A stretch of 64,000 nt of DNA from Borreliella californiensis. GTDB lineage: Bacteria > Spirochaetota > Spirochaetia > Borreliales > Borreliaceae. The notes beneath the pieces are model-generated. The model saw only the letters and a list, made by a program, of their open reading frames with translations. It ran no database searches and was not told where the DNA came from. The stretch lies in contig NZ_JACHFB010000001.1 of NCBI RefSeq assembly GCF_014205885.1, positions 310,001 through 374,000 of the forward strand, given 5' to 3'. The stretch's first letter is position 1; every line of letters starts with the position of its first letter. Of this stretch, positions 36,413 through 44,245 are shown piece after piece. Made by a program: the position numbers and the translations under genes.

Positions 36413-38497
36413 ATGAAAAAAATGTTACTAATCTTTAGTTTTTTTCTTATTTTTTTGAATGGATTTTCCCTTAATGCAAGGGAAGTTGATAGGAAAAAAT
36501 TAAAGGACTTCGTTAATATGGATCTTGAGTTTGTAAATTATAAAGGTCCTTATGATTCTACAAATACATATGAACAAATAGTGGGTATTGGAGAGTTTTT
36601 AGCAAGACCGTTGACCAATTCTAATAGTAATTCAAGTTATTATGGTAAGTATTTTATTAATAGATTTATTGATGATCAAGATAAAAAAGCAAGTGTTGAT
36701 GTTTTTTCTATTAGCAGCAAATCAGAGCTTGACAGTATATTGAATTTAAGAAGAATTCTTACAGGGTATTTAATAAAGTCTTTTGATTATGACAGGTCTA
36801 GTGCAGAATTAATTGCTAAAGTTATTACAATATATAATGCTGTTTATAGAGGAGATTTGGATTATTATAAAGGGTTTTATATTGAGGCTGCTTTGAAGTC
36901 TTTAACCAAAGAAAATGCAGGTCTTTCTAGGGTTTACAGTCAGTGGGCTGGAAAGACACAAATATTTATTCCTCTTAAAAAGGACATTTTGTCTGGAAAT
37001 ATTGAATCTGATATTGATATTGACAGTTTGGTTACAGATAAGGTGGTAGCGGCTCTTTTGAGTGAAAATGAAGCAGGCGTTAACTTTGCAAGAGATATTA
37101 CAGATATTCAAGGCGAAACTCATAAGGCAGATCAAGATAAAATTGATACTGAATTAGACAATATCCATGAAAGTGATTCCAATATAACAGAAACTATTGA
37201 AAATTTAAGGGATCAGCTTGAAAAAGCTACAGATGAAGAGCATAAAAAAGAGATTGAAAGTCAGGTTGATGCTAAAAAGAAACAAAAGGAAGAACTAGAT
37301 AAAAAGGTGATCAATCTTGATAAAGCTCAGCAAAAATTAGATTCTGCTGAAGATAATTTAGATGTTCAAAGAGATACTGTTAGAGAGAAAATTCAAGAGG
37401 ATATTAACGAGATTAACAAGGAAAGGAATTTGCCAAAACCTGGTGATGTAAGTTCTCCTAAAGTTGATAAGCAACTGCAAATAAAAGAGAGTCTAGAAGA
37501 TTTGCAAGAGCAGCTTAAAGAAGCTAGTGATGAAAATCAAAAAAAAGAAATTGAAAAGCAAATTGAAATCAAAAAAAGTGACCAAGAGCTTTTAAAAAGC
37601 AAAGATGATAAAGCATTAGATCTTGATCTAGAATTAACCAAAGCTTCTGGTAAAGAAAAGAGTAAAGTCAAGGAAGAAGAAATACCCAAAGGTAAATCAC
37701 GGGCAAGTTTAGGCGATTTGAATAATGATAAAAACCTTATGTTACCCGAAGATCAAAAATTACCCAAAGATGAAAAATTGGATAGTAAAAAAGAATTTAA
37801 ACCTGTTTCTGAGGTTGAAAAATTAGATGAGATTTCTAAGTCTAACAATAATGAGGTTGGCGAATCATCACTGTTAAATAAGCTTTCTTATGATGACATT
37901 GATTCAAAAGAGGAAGCAGATAATAAAGATGTTAATTTGCAAAAGAATGAGCCTCAAGTTAAAGATCAAGCTATTTCTTTGAATAAAGATTTGACTACTA
38001 TGTCTATAGATTCCAGCATTCCTGTATTTTTAGAGGTTATAGATCCTATTACAAATTTAGGAACTCTTCAGCTTATTGATTTAAACACTGGTGTTAGGCT
38101 TAAAGAAAGCACTCAGCAAGGCATTCAGCGGTATGGAATTTATGAGCGCGAAAAAGATTTGGTCGTTATTAAAATGGATTCAGGAAAAGCTAAGCTTCAG
38201 ATACTTAATAAGCTTGAAAATTTGAAAGTGGTATCAGAGTCTAATTTTGAGATTAATAAAAATTCATCTCTTTATGTTGACTCTAAAATGATTTTAGTAG
38301 CTGTTAGGGACAAGAATGATAGCAATGCTTGGAGATTGGCCAAATTTTCTCCTGAAAATTTGGATGAGTTTATTCTTTCAGAGAATAAAATTTTGCCTTT
38401 TACTAGCTTTTCTGTGAGAAAAAATTTTATTTATTTGCAAGATGAGTTTAAAAATCTAGTTGTTTTAGATTTAAATACTTTAAAGAAAGTTAAATAA
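36413..38497 (+). CDS. p83/100: p83/100 antigen (p93), protoplasmic cylinder-associated
   Basis: The 83-100 kDa antigen of Lyme Borrelia, a specific serological marker. The 694-residue product begins with a signal peptide (MKKMLLIFSFFLIFLNGFSLNA region). A folded N-terminal part (about 25-220) follows, then a long charged coiled-coil stretch (about 230-400, with internal near-repeats such as ENLRDQLEKATDEEHKKEIE and DLQEQLKEASDENQKKEIEK), a low-complexity acidic linker (about 400-520) and a C-terminal beta-rich part (525-694). AGGAGA precedes the ATG. The linker is the part that varies most between species. Biological function remains unknown. A strong bidirectional terminator follows. Confidence 0.96.
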   Translation: MKKMLLIFSFFLIFLNGFSLNAREVDRKKLKDFVNMDLEFVNYKGPYDSTNTYEQIVGIGEFLARPLTNSNSNSSYYGKYFINRFIDDQDKKASVDVFSISSKSELDSILNLRRILTGYLIKSFDYDRSSAELIAKVITIYNAVYRGDLDYYKGFYIEAALKSLTKENAGLSRVYSQWAGKTQIFIPLKKDILSGNIESDIDIDSLVTDKVVAALLSENEAGVNFARDITDIQGETHKADQDKIDTELDNIHESDSNITETIENLRDQLEKATDEEHKKEIESQVDAKKKQKEELDKKVINLDKAQQKLDSAEDNLDVQRDTVREKIQEDINEINKERNLPKPGDVSSPKVDKQLQIKESLEDLQEQLKEASDENQKKEIEKQIEIKKSDQELLKSKDDKALDLDLELTKASGKEKSKVKEEEIPKGKSRASLGDLNNDKNLMLPEDQKLPKDEKLDSKKEFKPVSEVEKLDEISKSNNNEVGESSLLNKLSYDDIDSKEEADNKDVNLQKNEPQVKDQAISLNKDLTTMSIDSSIPVFLEVIDPITNLGTLQLIDLNTGVRLKESTQQGIQRYGIYEREKDLVVIKMDSGKAKLQILNKLENLKVVSESNFEINKNSSLYVDSKMILVAVRDKNDSNAWRLAKFSPENLDEFILSENKILPFTSFSVRKNFIYLQDEFKNLVVLDLNTLKKVK

Positions 38498-38536
38498 CTT
38501 TACAGTTTTATTAAATTTGTGTAAATTGTTAAAAAC

Positions 38537-38572
38537 TAAAGAAGCTAAAAACAAAAGTTTTTAGCTTCTTTA
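38537..38572. terminator. Bidirectional terminator between p83/100 and the tRNA pair
   Basis: A perfect 16-bp stem (TAAAGAAGCTAAAAAC and its reverse complement) closes an AAAA loop at 38553-38556. T-rich sequence follows on the plus strand (CATTTTTT) and on the minus strand (AGTTTTTAAC). It lies 40 bases after the antigen stop and 9 bases beyond the 3' end of tRNA-Pro. Confidence 0.88.
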
Positions 38573-38580
38573 ACATTTTT

Positions 38581-38653
38581 TCGGGATGGTGGGATTCGAA
38601 CTCACGATCCCCTGCTCCCAAAGCAGGTGCCTTAGCCACTAGGCCACATCCCG
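38581..38653 (-). tRNA. tRNA-Pro (anticodon UGG)
   Basis: The reverse complement folds as a cloverleaf: acceptor CGGGATG with CATCCCG plus discriminator A, D-arm GCCTAGTGGCTAAGGC, anticodon loop TTTGGGA on a CCTGC/GCAGG stem (anticodon TGG), and T-arm loop TTCGAAT. 73 bases; CCA is not encoded. It is transcribed after tRNA-Arg, 7 bases downstream of it. Confidence 0.96.
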
Positions 38654-38660
38654 AATAAAG

Positions 38661-38734
38661 CGCACCAATTAGGACTCGAACCTAAAACCTACAGATTAGA
38701 AGTCTGTTGCTCTATCCAATTGAGCTATTGGTGC
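38661..38734 (-). tRNA. tRNA-Arg (anticodon UCU)
   Basis: The reverse complement has acceptor GCACCAA paired with TTGGTGC plus discriminator G, D-arm GCTCAATTGGATAGAGC, anticodon loop CTTCTAA on an ACAGA/TCTGT stem (anticodon TCT), and T-loop TTCGAGT. 74 bases; CCA is not encoded. It reads AGA, the dominant Arg codon in this AT-rich genome. A near-consensus promoter lies just upstream. Confidence 0.96.
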
Positions 38735-38753
38735 GTTTTAAATTCTATTGATG

Positions 38754-38782
38754 AGTATATCATTTTGAAAAATCCTTGTCAA
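38754..38782 (-). promoter_or_regulatory. Near-consensus sigma-70 promoter of the tRNA-Arg/tRNA-Pro unit
   Basis: On the minus strand, TTGACA (38782-38777), a 17-base spacer and TATACT (38759-38754). Transcription would begin around 38747, 13 bases before the mature tRNA-Arg 5' end. This is the best match to the consensus seen in the window. Confidence 0.85.
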
Positions 38783-38820
38783 TAAAGTCTAGATACCTTT
38801 ACTTTGTATATTTTTTATTT

Positions 38821-38848
38821 TTGTTTTGTGTTTATAATGTTTTATAAT
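38821..38848 (+). promoter_or_regulatory. Probable promoter of nth, close to the start codon
   Basis: TTGTTT (38821-38826), a 16-base spacer and TATAAT (38843-38848). The chosen nth ATG is at 38855, only 6 bases further, so the transcript would be leaderless. A second TATAAT lies at 38833-38838 without a well-spaced -35 box. Confidence 0.45.
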
Positions 38849-38854
38849 TTTTTT

Positions 38855-39472
38855 ATGATTAATCTTGATTTGATTGTTGATGAAACTTTGTTTAGATATC
38901 CTGATGTTAAACCTTTTTTAAATTACAAAAACACTTATGAACTTTTAATAATGGTTATTTTAAGTGCAAGAACAACAGATAATTTGGTGAATAAAATTTC
39001 TCCACATCTTTTTGAAAGGTACGAGAATTTTGAAAGTTTATCAAGGGCAAATGTAAGAGATGTTGAAAAATTAATTTATAAGACCGGTTTTTATTCAAGA
39101 AAAGCTAAAAATATTATAAATTGCTCTATTGATATTTTGGAAAAATTTAATGGCGTTATTCCAAATAATATTTTTGATCTTGTTAAGCTACCTGGAGTAG
39201 GTCGAAAAACAGCAAATGTTATTCTTGGATCTGTTTATAATAAGCCCGCAATTATTGTAGATACTCATTTTAGCAGAGTTGTTAAAAGACATTCTCTTTC
39301 TTTGGAAAATTCTCCTATTAAGATTGAGTTGGATCTAAAAAGAAGAATAAAGCCTTGTAAGCAGTATAGATTTTCTATGGCTATCAATAAGCATGCAAGA
39401 GAAATTTGTACTTCTAGAAATGTAAGTTGTGATAATTGTTTTTTAGAAAAATTTGCTCCAAGAGTTTGTTAA
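38855..39472 (+). CDS. nth: Endonuclease III (base-excision DNA glycosylase)
   Basis: Removes oxidised pyrimidines and nicks the abasic site. The 205-residue product has the helix-hairpin-helix LPGVGRKTANVILG with the Schiff-base Lys and the catalytic Asp in IVDTHFSRV. Four C-terminal cysteines at 185, 192, 195 and 205 should hold a [4Fe-4S] cluster, but the last gap is 9 residues rather than the 5 of the classical C-x6-C-x2-C-x5-C pattern. The frame is open from 38804, with other ATGs upstream. I chose 38855 because the protein then begins at the usual point and it lies just after a TATAAT box. Confidence 0.9.
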   Translation: MINLDLIVDETLFRYPDVKPFLNYKNTYELLIMVILSARTTDNLVNKISPHLFERYENFESLSRANVRDVEKLIYKTGFYSRKAKNIINCSIDILEKFNGVIPNNIFDLVKLPGVGRKTANVILGSVYNKPAIIVDTHFSRVVKRHSLSLENSPIKIELDLKRRIKPCKQYRFSMAINKHAREICTSRNVSCDNCFLEKFAPRVC

Positions 39473-39480
39473 TTTTTTAT

Positions 39481-40341
39481 TTAAGATGATATTAAATGTT
39501 TCATTTTTTTTCTGAGCTTAAAATTTATCATTGCTAGTATTATGTTTATACCTATTAATATTATTAAAGGATTGATCCATATCCATAGATATTTATGGCC
39601 CATTTGCATATAGTTTAGTAGTTCTCCAAGACTGGGATATAGATTTTTATCTTGTTTTTGTAAAAAGCTTACTACTTCAAAAGTAGTAAGACTTCTTCCC
39701 ATTTGTAATGGGATGATAGATGATATTGATGAGAATACTTCTGGAAAAATATGATATAATATTATTCTAATTTTGCTTGCTCCCATAGCTTCACTGGCTT
39801 TAACATAATCTAAATTTTTTATTATTAATGTATTGTTTCTTGCAATAAAAGCAAATCTAATCCATCCATGAATCAGTGCCAATAGTGTTGCTGTTTGAAG
39901 CATATTGTAAGTTTTTTGTTTTAAAAAGTAATAAAAAACCAAAGACACAATGTAAAAAAAGGGTAATGTTTGCAATGTTTCGATTGGTTTTGAAATTAGC
40001 ATGCAAATTTCAAAACTAAACATGCCAATTATTGTTCCAATAAAGATTCCAATTATTGCAGAAATTGTTGCGTAGCTTAGTGAAAGTAGAATAGAGTTTC
40101 TGGTTGCAATTATTAGTCTTGCCATAATATCTCTTCCCATTTTGTCAGTTCCTAGTGGGTTGTCTTTTGTGGGTGGCATAGGTACATTTTTAATAGATTT
40201 TAAATAAATCTTATTTGGATCTTTTTTATAGATTGCAATTTTTGAATTTTCATTAACCAGTGACGGAGTAATAATTAAGAATACAATAAATATTTTAAAG
40301 AGTACAATATAAATTTTTTTTATTATTGTATCTGGTTTCAT
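39481..40341 (-). CDS. Opp/Dpp-type ABC transporter permease (OppC-like)
   Basis: A 286-residue inner-membrane permease of the binding-protein-dependent oligopeptide/dipeptide group. It has the N-terminal DNPLGTDKMGRDIMARLI signature of OppC/DppC proteins, six membrane helices and the cytoplasmic EAA-type loop (DYVKASEAMGASKIRIILYHIFP, given in part). It pairs with the OppB-like gene just upstream, whose stop overlaps its start. Neither a substrate-binding protein nor an ATPase gene is next to the pair. A main opp operon exists elsewhere in Borrelia, so this pair may borrow its ATPases. Confidence 0.9.
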   Translation of the reverse strand: MKPDTIIKKIYIVLFKIFIVFLIITPSLVNENSKIAIYKKDPNKIYLKSIKNVPMPPTKDNPLGTDKMGRDIMARLIIATRNSILLSLSYATISAIIGIFIGTIIGMFSFEICMLISKPIETLQTLPFFYIVSLVFYYFLKQKTYNMLQTATLLALIHGWIRFAFIARNNTLIIKNLDYVKASEAMGASKIRIILYHIFPEVFSSISSIIPLQMGRSLTTFEVVSFLQKQDKNLYPSLGELLNYMQMGHKYLWIWINPLIILIGINIILAMINFKLRKKMKHLISS

Positions 40342-41321
40342 TAGCTTAGAGCGTCCTTATATGGGTTGATTTTGTAAATCAGTATATCTGTTATTATATT
40401 TGGAATAAGCATAATGAAAACTCCAATAAAAATTAAATCTTTAGAAATAGCATAATCGTTGAATTTCAAAGCATTTAAATATAAGGCCCCAACTCCATCA
40501 ATTTCAAACATTGATTCAATCATTGATGCTCCAAAAAAAGCGGTTGTAAGAATAGGTCTCATGTTCGTGAGCAGCGGTGTTATTGATGGAATTAATGCAT
40601 GTTTTAAGATTATTTGCAATTTATTTATTCCTCTTGATTTAGCAGCTTTTATGTAAAATTCTGATAAAGTTTTGTCAAGAGATTGTTTAAAAATTACAGA
40701 ATTAAATATGAAGAATGAAAAAAACCATGCAAATCCACCTATTATTAAATTTTTTGGATTTAAATTAAGGTAATATACTAAAGACAATATTAAAAATACT
40801 GTTAAGTTTATTGGCATAGAGTGGAGTAATAGCATTAAATATTCTAAAATATTATTTATTAGGTTGTTTTTTATGTAAATTTTCCAAATTATAATAAGGA
40901 CTATTGCTGCAATATAAGAGAGCAGGGCTCCTGGAATTGAGACTTTTAAAGTATTGAATATTTTTTGAAAAATTACTTTAGTAGTTGGCTTTCCTTTGCT
41001 CAGCAAAGAGTATCGATTATCACCCCACAGAATTCCTTGATTTTTTGTTTTGTATATTATATATGAATTGCCAGCTATATGCTTTAAAAAGCAATCTTTT
41101 TCTAATTTTGATTTAGGATTAAGGTTATGTATCAGGGTGTATCTTTCTATACTTTTATATATTCCAATATATTGTAAGTAATTTTTTAGGACATTTGTTT
41201 TAACAAAAGGATTATACTGTTGTTCATTTGAAAAAAAATTTACTAATGATATACAAAAAAATGATGCACAAATTAAATTAATTAATAAATATATTGTATT
41301 TTTAAAAATAAATATTTTCAA
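40341..41321 (-). CDS. Opp/Dpp-type ABC transporter permease (OppB-like)
   Basis: The 326-residue partner of the OppC-like permease. It has one N-terminal helix, then a periplasmic loop of about 100 residues (longer than the membrane core needs, as is usual for OppB), then five helices with the EAA loop EFYIKAAKSRGINKLQIILKHALIPS (in part) and the GVGALYLNALKFNDYAI region corresponding to the GLG...A..xRD.P motif. In OppB this last motif usually reads RDYP; here it is NDYA, so the pair is divergent. It starts 6 bases after the FtsB-like gene. Confidence 0.88.
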   Translation of the reverse strand: MKIFIFKNTIYLLINLICASFFCISLVNFFSNEQQYNPFVKTNVLKNYLQYIGIYKSIERYTLIHNLNPKSKLEKDCFLKHIAGNSYIIYKTKNQGILWGDNRYSLLSKGKPTTKVIFQKIFNTLKVSIPGALLSYIAAIVLIIIWKIYIKNNLINNILEYLMLLLHSMPINLTVFLILSLVYYLNLNPKNLIIGGFAWFFSFFIFNSVIFKQSLDKTLSEFYIKAAKSRGINKLQIILKHALIPSITPLLTNMRPILTTAFFGASMIESMFEIDGVGALYLNALKFNDYAISKDLIFIGVFIMLIPNIITDILIYKINPYKDALS

Positions 41322-41327
41322 TAAAGA

Positions 41328-41786
41328 CTAATCCCTATAGTTGTTGGAAGCAAGTTTGTTGCTTTTAATATTTTTTTTGGTTTGAATAATGCAGCTTGAT
41401 AAAAAATAATAAATTAAACCTATTGCTATTGATATAAGGTAAAAATTTTGATTCTTAGAAAGGGGTTTTTGTAAGGTTAATATTTGTCCTTGATTATATT
41501 GATCTTTATTGTTATTGGTTTTTATTACTGTTGAGTTTTTTGGGTAGTAGCCCAATTTTTTAGCTTCTTTTAGAATTTCTGATTTAGATACTTGTAGGTT
41601 AATATATCTTGCTTTTAATTCTTTTTGAATTTCTTTTAGTTTTTCGATGTGATTTTTTATTAATATCAAGTTGTTATCCAATTTTTGATAATTAACAAAT
41701 CCTCTCTCCCCAAATATGGGGGCTATTATAAAGTAGCTTAGTATCCCTGAGTAAAAAGACATTGCAATTTTTTTATAAATGGTCAT
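41328..41786 (-). CDS. FtsB/DivIC-like membrane protein with coiled coil
   Basis: A 152-residue protein with one N-terminal membrane helix (about 8-24), a coiled coil (about 35-75, LDNNLILIKNHIEKLKEIQ), and then EILKEAKKLGYYPKNSTVI, which is the pattern found after the coiled coil in the septum-formation initiators FtsB and DivIC. A second membrane helix near 116-133, not typical of FtsB, follows a polar linker. FtsB/DivIC join FtsL and FtsQ in activating septal wall synthesis. The call rests on topology and the short motif and is moderately sure. It heads the minus-strand run with the two permeases. Confidence 0.65.
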   Translation of the reverse strand: MTIYKKIAMSFYSGILSYFIIAPIFGERGFVNYQKLDNNLILIKNHIEKLKEIQKELKARYINLQVSKSEILKEAKKLGYYPKNSTVIKTNNNKDQYNQGQILTLQKPLSKNQNFYLISIAIGLIYYFLSSCIIQTKKNIKSNKLASNNYRD

Positions 41787-41882
41787 ATAGCTTGTAATTA
41801 TATTCTTAATATACTATATTTACAAGTAGTTAAAGTTGGTTAGATAGTAGTTCTATTAGTAGTTTTGGAGAGCAAGTTTGGC

Positions 41883-43016
41883 ATGAAGGAAAGTGTTTTT
41901 TTTATCAAGGAAGGTCCCAAGGAAGTTAATTTTGATATTGAAAAGGTATTTTTAAGAGGTGAGTCTGTTGATATTGTTTCTACAACTTCAGATAATCTTA
42001 AAACTTTTTTAGATGAAAAGCTGTTAAAACTCGATAATATATTAAAAGAGAGGCATGGCGAGTTGATTAATTGTTTAAAGGACGTTGAGCTTCGTGTTGA
42101 GAGAGTTGAAAAAGAAATGCTTGATAATAGTCTTAAGCTTGTTAAAAGAGATTTTATTTCTAATGATTCGAAGGCTTTTGAAAAGAAGTCATCTGAGACA
42201 GATGACTTCTTTTCAAAAAAAGAAGATAATTTGCCAAATATTTCTATTGGTCAAGAGGAATTAGACGCGCTTCTTGAGGGTATCAATTATGCCCCAAAAG
42301 AAAATGAAGAAGTTCAGCAGGATGTTAAATTTAATAGAGATAAAGATTTAAGCTTGACTAGTGGTTTTCATGTGGCTGATAATTTGTCTAATAATATCTT
42401 TAAAAAAGAAGATATTGATGTTGGCAGTGATAATGTGTCCACAGGAAATATGACGTTAAATAATAATAACGATCACAGTGAAAAATTGGAAAGTTTTGTA
42501 GATAATAAACAACGTTTAGATTTGATTAATGAGAATGAAAAAAGCATTGAGCATGAGAATGGTGGCAACTGTGCGATTCTTGAGAGCTCTGGCGAACGTT
42601 TTGAGCTAAAAGAATTTGATGACTTTGAAAATATTTTAAAAGAGGACCTAGATTCTAAGGTTGCCGAGGATTCTTTTTCTAATGATGAAGAGAAAAATTT
42701 GTATGATAATTTAAGAGATGAGGCAGATCAAGGTCAAAGCAATGATTTTGCGAATTATGAGAAGTCCAACTCTCAAAACATAACTAAGGATTCTTCTAAT
42801 TTTAATTTTAATGATGTTGAAAAGGTTGTGAGCAAATTTAATGCGCAAGAATCTTTAAGCAATGTTGTGTTAAGTAGCGATGAAAAAGCGATATTAATAA
42901 ATTTTATTGATAGAGTAGAAAGTGAGCTTGAGTTAAATCCTAATAGAAATATTTTTAAAATTAAACAAGAGTATGAAGTTTTAAAAAAAGTTAAATTTTT
43001 ACTTACTAAGGGTTAA
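41883..43016 (+). CDS. Acidic, largely disordered protein of unknown function
   Basis: I do not recognise a family. The product (about 377 residues) has a short coiled coil near residues 35-85 (LLKLDNILKERHGELINCL), a long acidic, Ser/Asn-rich and probably disordered middle (about 90-310), and a helical end (about 315-377, VESELELNPNRNIFKIKQEYEV). There is no signal peptide. The frame begins at a TTG at 41865. I prefer ATG 41883, which has GGAGAG about 10 bases upstream. The gene contains a perfect 20-bp inverted repeat at 42176-42218 coding for FEKKSSETDDFFSKKE. A hairpin terminator follows. Confidence 0.7.
   Translation: MKESVFFIKEGPKEVNFDIEKVFLRGESVDIVSTTSDNLKTFLDEKLLKLDNILKERHGELINCLKDVELRVERVEKEMLDNSLKLVKRDFISNDSKAFEKKSSETDDFFSKKEDNLPNISIGQEELDALLEGINYAPKENEEVQQDVKFNRDKDLSLTSGFHVADNLSNNIFKKEDIDVGSDNVSTGNMTLNNNNDHSEKLESFVDNKQRLDLINENEKSIEHENGGNCAILESSGERFELKEFDDFENILKEDLDSKVAEDSFSNDEEKNLYDNLRDEADQGQSNDFANYEKSNSQNITKDSSNFNFNDVEKVVSKFNAQESLSNVVLSSDEKAILINFIDRVESELELNPNRNIFKIKQEYEVLKKVKFLLTKG
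42176..42218. repeat. Perfect 20-bp inverted repeat within a coding region
   Basis: The left arm (42176-42195, TTTTGAAAAGAAGTCATCTG) and the right arm (42199-42218) are exact reverse complements around a three-base AGA loop. The arms are of mixed composition, unlike the AT-only palindromes common in this genome. The peptide encoded is itself near-mirror in charge (FEKKSS, ETDD, FFSKKE). No T-run follows on either strand, so it is not a standard terminator. Confidence 0.9.
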
Positions 43017-43131
43017 AAATCCATTCATTTAAATTCTATTTTTTATAAAAATTCTTAAATTAATTTTTGATAGCTTGACGTTTTTGTTTTAACCCATTGA
43101 GCTTAATTTAAAAGATATTATCAGTAAAGTC

Positions 43132-43166
43132 AAACAACATCTTATCTTTTGATAAAATGTTGTTTT
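43132..43166. terminator. Terminator between the acidic-protein gene and the Gld-like cassette
   Basis: AAACAACATCTTATC pairs with GATAAAATGTTGTTT with a single mismatch, across a TTTT loop (43147-43150), and runs into a T-rich tail on the plus strand. It lies between converging genes (stops at 43016 and 43213), so it may serve both. Confidence 0.75.
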
Positions 43167-43212
43167 TGTCAAGGTTACATTTTGATTATATTTATTTTTA
43201 TATATAGCAAGA

Positions 43213-44226
43213 TTAATCTGTATTATTGTGATGTTCGTGATGATCTTCTTGATCATCATTGCTAGAAATATTATCTTTTTCTAATATTTTTTTTTCTAAG
43301 TCGAATACATCAAAAAAAGTCCATTTGCTAGTCATGTAGTAATAATCATCTTTATCTTTTTTGATTAATATGTCTTTGTCATTTTCTTCGTTTTTATTAA
43401 AATAAACTTCAATATTATTGACACTTTTGTTGCTCCATTTGACCTCAATCTTGTATTGAAGATTATAATCATCTATTTTAGATTTATCAATTTCAAGTCC
43501 ATCGGCTTTAAATTCAGCAATAATATTTAAAGGTCTTTCCTTTATCATTTTTTGGTTATTTAAAAAATAAAGGCCATCTTTAGTGGTAATTTCATAGTTA
43601 TTGTTTATATTATTTTCATTTTCTTTGTTTAATTTTCTTATTATTTTGAATGATAAATTTTCTAATTTTGTATTTTTTTCTTGAAATAATGTAGTATCTG
43701 AAAATGTATTGTAAGAATTTCCTTTATATGATAAGAAAATGTTTTTTGTTAAGTAAACATTTTCGTTACTACCTTTAATGTATGCCAGTCTTGAATCGCC
43801 TTCTCCTGATTTTCCAACAAAAATTTCTGTTAACAGTTTGTTATTATTGTCAAATAATTTAAAACTTGGGTTTTCTCCAATCCCCAGTTCTTTGTGTTTT
43901 TTTTGATCCCTACTTACAAGTTTGTTTTTTTGAAGCTCATCTAATGCTTTAATTAGAGAGTTAACTTTTTTATTGTCAACAGGAATATTTTGTTTATTAT
44001 ATGTTAGTATCCAATCTATGCCAAGTTTTGTTAGTGTTCCTTCGAGTTCTGTTTCAATTTTAGAAATTGAATTAAAGTCAAAATCAAAAAATTTTTCTTC
44101 CAGGATCCTTGCTACTTTATTTTCATTTGAAAAAATTATTCCCAATAAGAATGTAGATGTTAACACTACTATTATCAATATTTTTATTTTTTCTTTATTG
44201 ATTGAGAATATTTTTGGTTTTATCAT
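43213..44226 (-). CDS. DUF4340 protein of the Gld-like ABC cassette
   Basis: A 337-residue protein with a short cytoplasmic start, one membrane helix (about 16-34) and a large extracytoplasmic region with the DUF4340 pattern: repeated short beta units around GIDWILTYN, LVSRDQKKHKELGIGENPSF (in part), EIFVGKSGEGDSRLAYIKGSNENVYL (in part). Such proteins accompany GldG-type genes in ABC cassettes of unknown substrate. The tail is rich in His and acidic residues (DDQEDHHEHHNNTD). The frame runs back to 44286, inside the upstream gene. I chose ATG 44226, which has AAAGGAG 5 bases before it. Confidence 0.8.
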   Translation of the reverse strand: MIKPKIFSINKEKIKILIIVVLTSTFLLGIIFSNENKVARILEEKFFDFDFNSISKIETELEGTLTKLGIDWILTYNKQNIPVDNKKVNSLIKALDELQKNKLVSRDQKKHKELGIGENPSFKLFDNNNKLLTEIFVGKSGEGDSRLAYIKGSNENVYLTKNIFLSYKGNSYNTFSDTTLFQEKNTKLENLSFKIIRKLNKENENNINNNYEITTKDGLYFLNNQKMIKERPLNIIAEFKADGLEIDKSKIDDYNLQYKIEVKWSNKSVNNIEVYFNKNEENDKDILIKKDKDDYYYMTSKWTFFDVFDLEKKILEKDNISSNDDQEDHHEHHNNTD

Positions 44227-44245
44227 AAACACTCCTTTGTTCTTA

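Noticed and set aside
39668-39690. 9-bp inverted repeat within the OppC-like gene
   Set aside because: Short, and codes a conserved stretch of the permease; likely chance.
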